NCBI GenBank assembly: GCA_018269005.1 | Contig: JAFDVK010000053.1 | Coordinates: forward strand, 278,687 to 342,686 | DNA from: Acidobacteriota bacterium | GTDB taxonomy: Bacteria; Acidobacteriota; Blastocatellia; Pyrinomonadales; Pyrinomonadaceae | DNA length: 64,000 nt | Direction: 5' to 3' | Shown: piece by piece, positions 60,756 through 64,000 of the stretch | Numbering within the stretch: position 1 is the first letter of the stretch | Layout: every line of letters starts with the position of its first letter | Translations under genes and position numbers: made by a program | The notes under the pieces: model-generated | Databases searched by the model: none | What the model saw: the letters and a program-made list of their open reading frames with translations, nothing else | What the model was told of the DNA's origin: nothing

Positions 60756-62801
60756 ATTGGCGGCAAGCATCTCGCGAAGTTCCACTGATGAAGTGACCGG
60801 GCGTGAGCAGACGAAATTCTTGCAAAGAAAGGCAAGAGGCTTATCGGAGTTGCCGCGGCCTTCGAACAATGGAACTTCGGCAGCATCATTGTCCGGGTCG
60901 GAGGAGAGAGCGACCGTTGTCGTCGGTAAATATGTTGCAAGCGCGACTTCGGCAAGTTCATTGCCAGCTGGACCGACAATCGCGAGCTCTCCGGCGTTGT
61001 AAAGATGAGATCCTAACGTAGAAAGGGCTCGTCCGAACCCTTGCGGGTAGCGGGCGATCTGGTTTGCGGCAAGCCTAAGCGTGGCGACCGCGAATCGCTC
61101 GTATCGGTCGTCACCTGTGAGCATGGCGATCCGTAACAGCACGTCCGCGGCCGCCGAATTTCCGGATGGCGTTGCGTTGTCAGTGAAGTCTTTTGTGCGG
61201 ACGACCAGCTCTTCATGATCGTTCGAGGTATAGAAGAAACCGCCGGCCTCTTGATCCCAGAAATGCTCGAGCATTAGATCGACCAGGGACCTTGCGTTTT
61301 GAAAATAGCGGATGTTTCCCGTTACCTGATAGAGCGCAAGCAGACCGTCCGCAACGTTAGCGTAATCGTCGAGGTATCCATTGAGTTTTGCTTCGCCCGC
61401 CTTCCACGAACGGAAGAGACGCCCGCTGTCCGTCAGCATCTTGCTCAGTAAGAATTCCGCATTCTTCTCGGCTGTCTTCAAGTATTTATCGTCTCCCAGT
61501 ACGCCTGCGGCGTCAGCGAACGCGGCGAGCATCAGGCCGTTCCAGGATGCAAGAACCTTCTCATCTCTGTGAGGTTTGATGCGGGTCTCGCGCGCCTCAA
61601 AAAGCCCCTGCTTTGCATTCTCGATCAGTGAGAAAAGCTCAAACGGTTCGATCTTGAGAGCCGAGGCTGCCGAATCGATCGTACGCGGGCGATTGAGGAT
61701 ATTCTTTCCCTCAAAGTTTCCATCCTTTGAAACGTCAAAGAAGAACTTGAACGCATTTGAATCATCGCCTAGCAAATCATCGATCTCGCGTTCGCTCCAA
61801 ACAAAAAATTTGCCCTCTTCTCCCTCGCTGTCGGCGTCCTGGCTCGAATAGAATCCGCCGCTTGGATTCGTCATCTCCCGCAGAACGTAGTCAAGCGTCT
61901 CCGTTGCGATCCGTCTGTATTCAGGGTCGCCCGTGACCTGGAATGCGTGAAGGTAGATGCGTGCCAACTGGGCGTTGTCATACAGCATTTTCTCAAAATG
62001 CGGCACAAGCCAGACATTGTCCACAGAATATCGATGAAAGCCACCGCCAAGCTGATCGTACATACCGCCGAATGCCATCTTGTCGAGAGTAAGCCGCGTC
62101 ATGTCGAGAGCCTTCTGATCGTGGGTGGAATGGTGATGCCGGAGCAGGAACTCAAGCGACATCGCCTGCGGGAATTTCGGAGCGCCGCCGAACCCGCCGT
62201 TCTTCGCATCGAAACTCCGCTCGAACGAGGCGAATGCGTCGTCGAGAATGGCGTTCGAAAGCGCCGTGCCTTCATTGACCATTGAGAGTCGGCGGAGTTC
62301 ACCTACGATCTCATTTGCGGAGTGTTCGATCTCGTCGCGCTTTTCTTTGTAGGCCTCGGCGATGCTCAACAGGATCTGCTGCCACGACGGCATTCCGTAT
62401 CTCGGTGCGGGCGGGAAATATGTTCCGCCGAAAAAAGGGCGTTTGTCGGGCGTTAGAAATACGTTCATCGGCCAGCCGCCTCGGCCTGTCGTCATCTGGA
62501 CGAAGCTCATATAGATGTGATCGACGTCCGGCCGCTCTTCCATATCGACTTTGATGTTCACGAAATTCTCGTTCATTACGCGAGCCGTCTCTTCGTCCTC
62601 GAACGATTCGTGCTCCATTACATGACACCAATGGCATGCAGAGTAGCCGATGCTGACCAATAGCGGCTTATCCTCGGCCTTTGCCTTCGCAAACGCCTCA
62701 TCACCCCACGGATACCAGTCCACGGGGTTATATGCGTGCTGAAGCAGATAGGGCGAAGTTTCGTTAATGAGCCGATTGGCTTTGGGTTTTGGTGATGACA
62801 T
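60735..62801 (-). CDS. DUF255 thioredoxin-fold protein (YyaL/SPATA20-like)
   Basis: The 688-residue protein starts with a DUF255 thioredoxin-like domain: [25 protein letters not shown], then [20 protein letters not shown] with a CxxC-like CHWC, and an (alpha/alpha)6 barrel follows. Human SPATA20 and bacterial YyaL share this form. The reaction is not certain, perhaps redox or sugar-epimerase-like activity. The predicted length fits. The 3' end overlaps the terminator of the lipoprotein gene. Confidence 0.94.
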   Translation of the reverse strand: MSSPKPKANRLINETSPYLLQHAYNPVDWYPWGDEAFAKAKAEDKPLLVSIGYSACHWCHVMEHESFEDEETARVMNENFVNIKVDMEERPDVDHIYMSFVQMTTGRGGWPMNVFLTPDKRPFFGGTYFPPAPRYGMPSWQQILLSIAEAYKEKRDEIEHSANEIVGELRRLSMVNEGTALSNAILDDAFASFERSFDAKNGGFGGAPKFPQAMSLEFLLRHHHSTHDQKALDMTRLTLDKMAFGGMYDQLGGGFHRYSVDNVWLVPHFEKMLYDNAQLARIYLHAFQVTGDPEYRRIATETLDYVLREMTNPSGGFYSSQDADSEGEEGKFFVWSEREIDDLLGDDSNAFKFFFDVSKDGNFEGKNILNRPRTIDSAASALKIEPFELFSLIENAKQGLFEARETRIKPHRDEKVLASWNGLMLAAFADAAGVLGDDKYLKTAEKNAEFLLSKMLTDSGRLFRSWKAGEAKLNGYLDDYANVADGLLALYQVTGNIRYFQNARSLVDLMLEHFWDQEAGGFFYTSNDHEELVVRTKDFTDNATPSGNSAAADVLLRIAMLTGDDRYERFAVATLRLAANQIARYPQGFGRALSTLGSHLYNAGELAIVGPAGNELAEVALATYLPTTTVALSSDPDNDAAEVPLFEGRGNSDKPLAFLCKNFVCSRPVTSSVELREMLAANEKGSNV

Positions 62802-63073
62802 AGGTCTATTCTTTCACGCCGGAACGAGAGGCTCAAAATCACAATGGACGCCGCACTTTTCTGTCTTTCACAAAGTTCTGGTATATTGCACTTATCTATG
62901 ACTTCGCGTTCCATTGCAAAGCTTAGACCCGCACGCCAGCGCGCCAACCTCTTTGGCGGCGATTAATCCTAGAAAACTCGACAGTTAGCATCGGACGTCC
63001 GCATTTGCGTTCGATAAGCCTTCAGACACTTCGCCAGCATGCGAAGCAAACCTTTTTCAGGAGACAAAAGACA

Positions 63074-64000
63074 ATGACGCCGTCAACAGAATTACAGAAA
63101 CCACAGATAAAGACAGAGTTGCCGGGGCCGAAGTCCCGCGAGATCATCGATGCCGATGCTCGATACGTAACGCCGAGCTATCCACGTCCCGACTACAAAC
63201 TCGTGGTCGATCACGCCAAAGGCGTTTGGGTGACAGATCCGGACGGGAATCTTTTCCTCGATTGCAATGCCGGTGTCGCGGTGTGTTCGACCGGTCACTG
63301 CCATCCGGAAGTTGTCGCGGCAATCACGAAGCAAGTGAATGAGTTCATTCACTTCTGCGGAACGGACTATTTCTACCGCCAGATGCCCGAACTTGGGAAG
63401 ATGCTCGAGGACATTGTGCCGATCGAAGGCCCGACACGAACGCACTTTGCCAATAGCGGTGCCGAAGCGATCGAGACCGCCCTTAAGGTCGCGATGTATC
63501 ACACACGCCGGCAAAAGTTCGTGTCCTTCTACGGCTCTTTCCACGGGCGAACGCTCGGTGCACTCTCGCTGACCTCTTCGAAGCGTGCTCAGCGGCTTGG
63601 ATTTATGCGGCAGGCGCTCGATGTCGTCCATATTCCGTATCCGAACAAATTCCGCCACTTTGCGACGGATATGCCGACCGATGAGGCGACGATCACCCGT
63701 GACGTGATCAACTGGCTTGAGAATCGCGTGTTCCAAACGACTACGCCGCCGCAGGAAGTTGCGGGCATCATCCTTGAGGTCGTGCAGGGCGAAGGCGGCT
63801 ATATTCCGGCCCCGAAGGCATTTGTCAAAGAGCTTCGACGCATCTGCGACGAGAACGGCATTATGCTCATCGTCGATGAGGTCCAATCCGGTATGGGACG
63901 CAGCGGAAAGATGTTCGCTCTCGACCATTACGACGGCATTAAGGCCGATATCCTTTGTATGGCAAAAGGCCTTGGTTCGGGAATGCCGATCGGAGCGTGT
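63074..64000 (+). CDS. Class III aminotransferase (partial, 3' end beyond window)
   Basis: 309 residues are visible from the ATG, which has AGGAG nine bases upstream. The PLP class III features are GVWVTDPDGNLFLDCNAGVAV, ANSGAEAIETALKVA, FYGSFHGRTLGALSLTSSK, EVVQGEGGYIP and LIVDEVQSGMGRSGKMFA; the PLP Lys occurs as MAKGLGSGMPIGA near the cut. It is probably a 4-aminobutyrate- or acetylornithine-type transaminase. Only the N-terminal three quarters lie in the window; substrate is not decided. Confidence 0.94.
   Translation, partial: MTPSTELQKPQIKTELPGPKSREIIDADARYVTPSYPRPDYKLVVDHAKGVWVTDPDGNLFLDCNAGVAVCSTGHCHPEVVAAITKQVNEFIHFCGTDYFYRQMPELGKMLEDIVPIEGPTRTHFANSGAEAIETALKVAMYHTRRQKFVSFYGSFHGRTLGALSLTSSKRAQRLGFMRQALDVVHIPYPNKFRHFATDMPTDEATITRDVINWLENRVFQTTTPPQEVAGIILEVVQGEGGYIPAPKAFVKELRRICDENGIMLIVDEVQSGMGRSGKMFALDHYDGIKADILCMAKGLGSGMPIGAC

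Noticed and set aside
63092..63928. 278-codon minus-strand frame at the right edge
   Set aside because: It is antisense to the class III aminotransferase, which has all PLP-site motifs.
1..64000. tRNA or rRNA genes
   Set aside because: No GGTTCGAATCC-type T-arm with a matching acceptor stem, and no rRNA-like conserved block, was seen on either strand.

Overview
The window looks like chromosome of a moderately GC-rich, Gram-negative, motile or surface-attached bacterium. The best guess is Acidobacteriota, class Blastocatellia (Pyrinomonadaceae-like). This rests on gene content: an Oar-like TonB receptor with a carboxypeptidase-regulatory domain, an acidobacterial-type VWFA protein, FG-GAP repeat proteins, S9 and M14 secreted peptidases, PilS/PilR with PilA-type pilins, and LPS heptose genes. 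No rRNA or tRNA gene, CRISPR array, transposase or prophage was recognised. Taxonomy is inference only.

Layout. 1-5.1 kb (minus strand): a type IV pilus control block, pilS-pilR followed by two paralogous pilin genes. Each pilin has a good sigma-54 promoter match; the second pilin runs off the window edge. 5.1-7.9 kb: a cupin, then an LPS-core operon (NAD-dependent epimerase, heptosyltransferase, GmhB) with overlapping genes. 8-14 kb: PBP1A, a small lipoprotein and a prolyl oligopeptidase. 14-17 kb: a GGDEF-EAL protein divergent from a tiny secreted peptide with four GILITD repeats, whose promoter is again a sigma-54 type. 17-22.2 kb: cysteine desulfurase, then a tight plus-strand operon of radical SAM enzyme, HicB/HicA toxin-antitoxin, MGDG-synthase-like glycosyltransferase and short-chain dehydrogenase. 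22.2-23.2 kb: a dense non-coding repeat block made of 21-bp-period minisatellites and an 84-bp palindrome-bearing tandem array.

23.2-36.4 kb: an SRPBCC protein and large M14 peptidase, a Lys/Ala-rich histone-like protein, two secreted proteins (one VWFA), glnE translationally linked to an NtrC-family regulator that lacks the GAFTGA loop, an RluA pseudouridine synthase, an FG-GAP-like protein and TerC. 36.4-44.3 kb: pyrimidine genes pyrC, pyrB, pyrR and pyrD, with a TonB-dependent receptor between pyrC and pyrB. 44.4-52.5 kb: yceD-rpmF-fabH-fabD-acpP-fabF-etfB, then an FG-GAP protein and etfA. 52.6-64 kb: an AHSA1/ArsR pair, a repeat-rich gap, sucD, two MacB-type permeases, an RNA-processing type metallo-beta-lactamase, two Asn/Ala-rich lipoproteins with near-consensus sigma-70 promoters, a DUF255 thioredoxin-fold protein and the start of a class III aminotransferase.

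The most interesting signal is a probable PilS/PilR-sigma-54 regulon inside one window. Three TGGCAC-N5-TTG(T/A) elements were noticed, and all lie correctly placed upstream of genes for exported small proteins: two pilins and the undescribed GILITD-repeat peptide next to a c-di-GMP enzyme. Other points are the regulator without GAFTGA beside glnE, the hicBA module with no gap inside a lipid or glycan operon, and the exact 21-bp periodic arrays.
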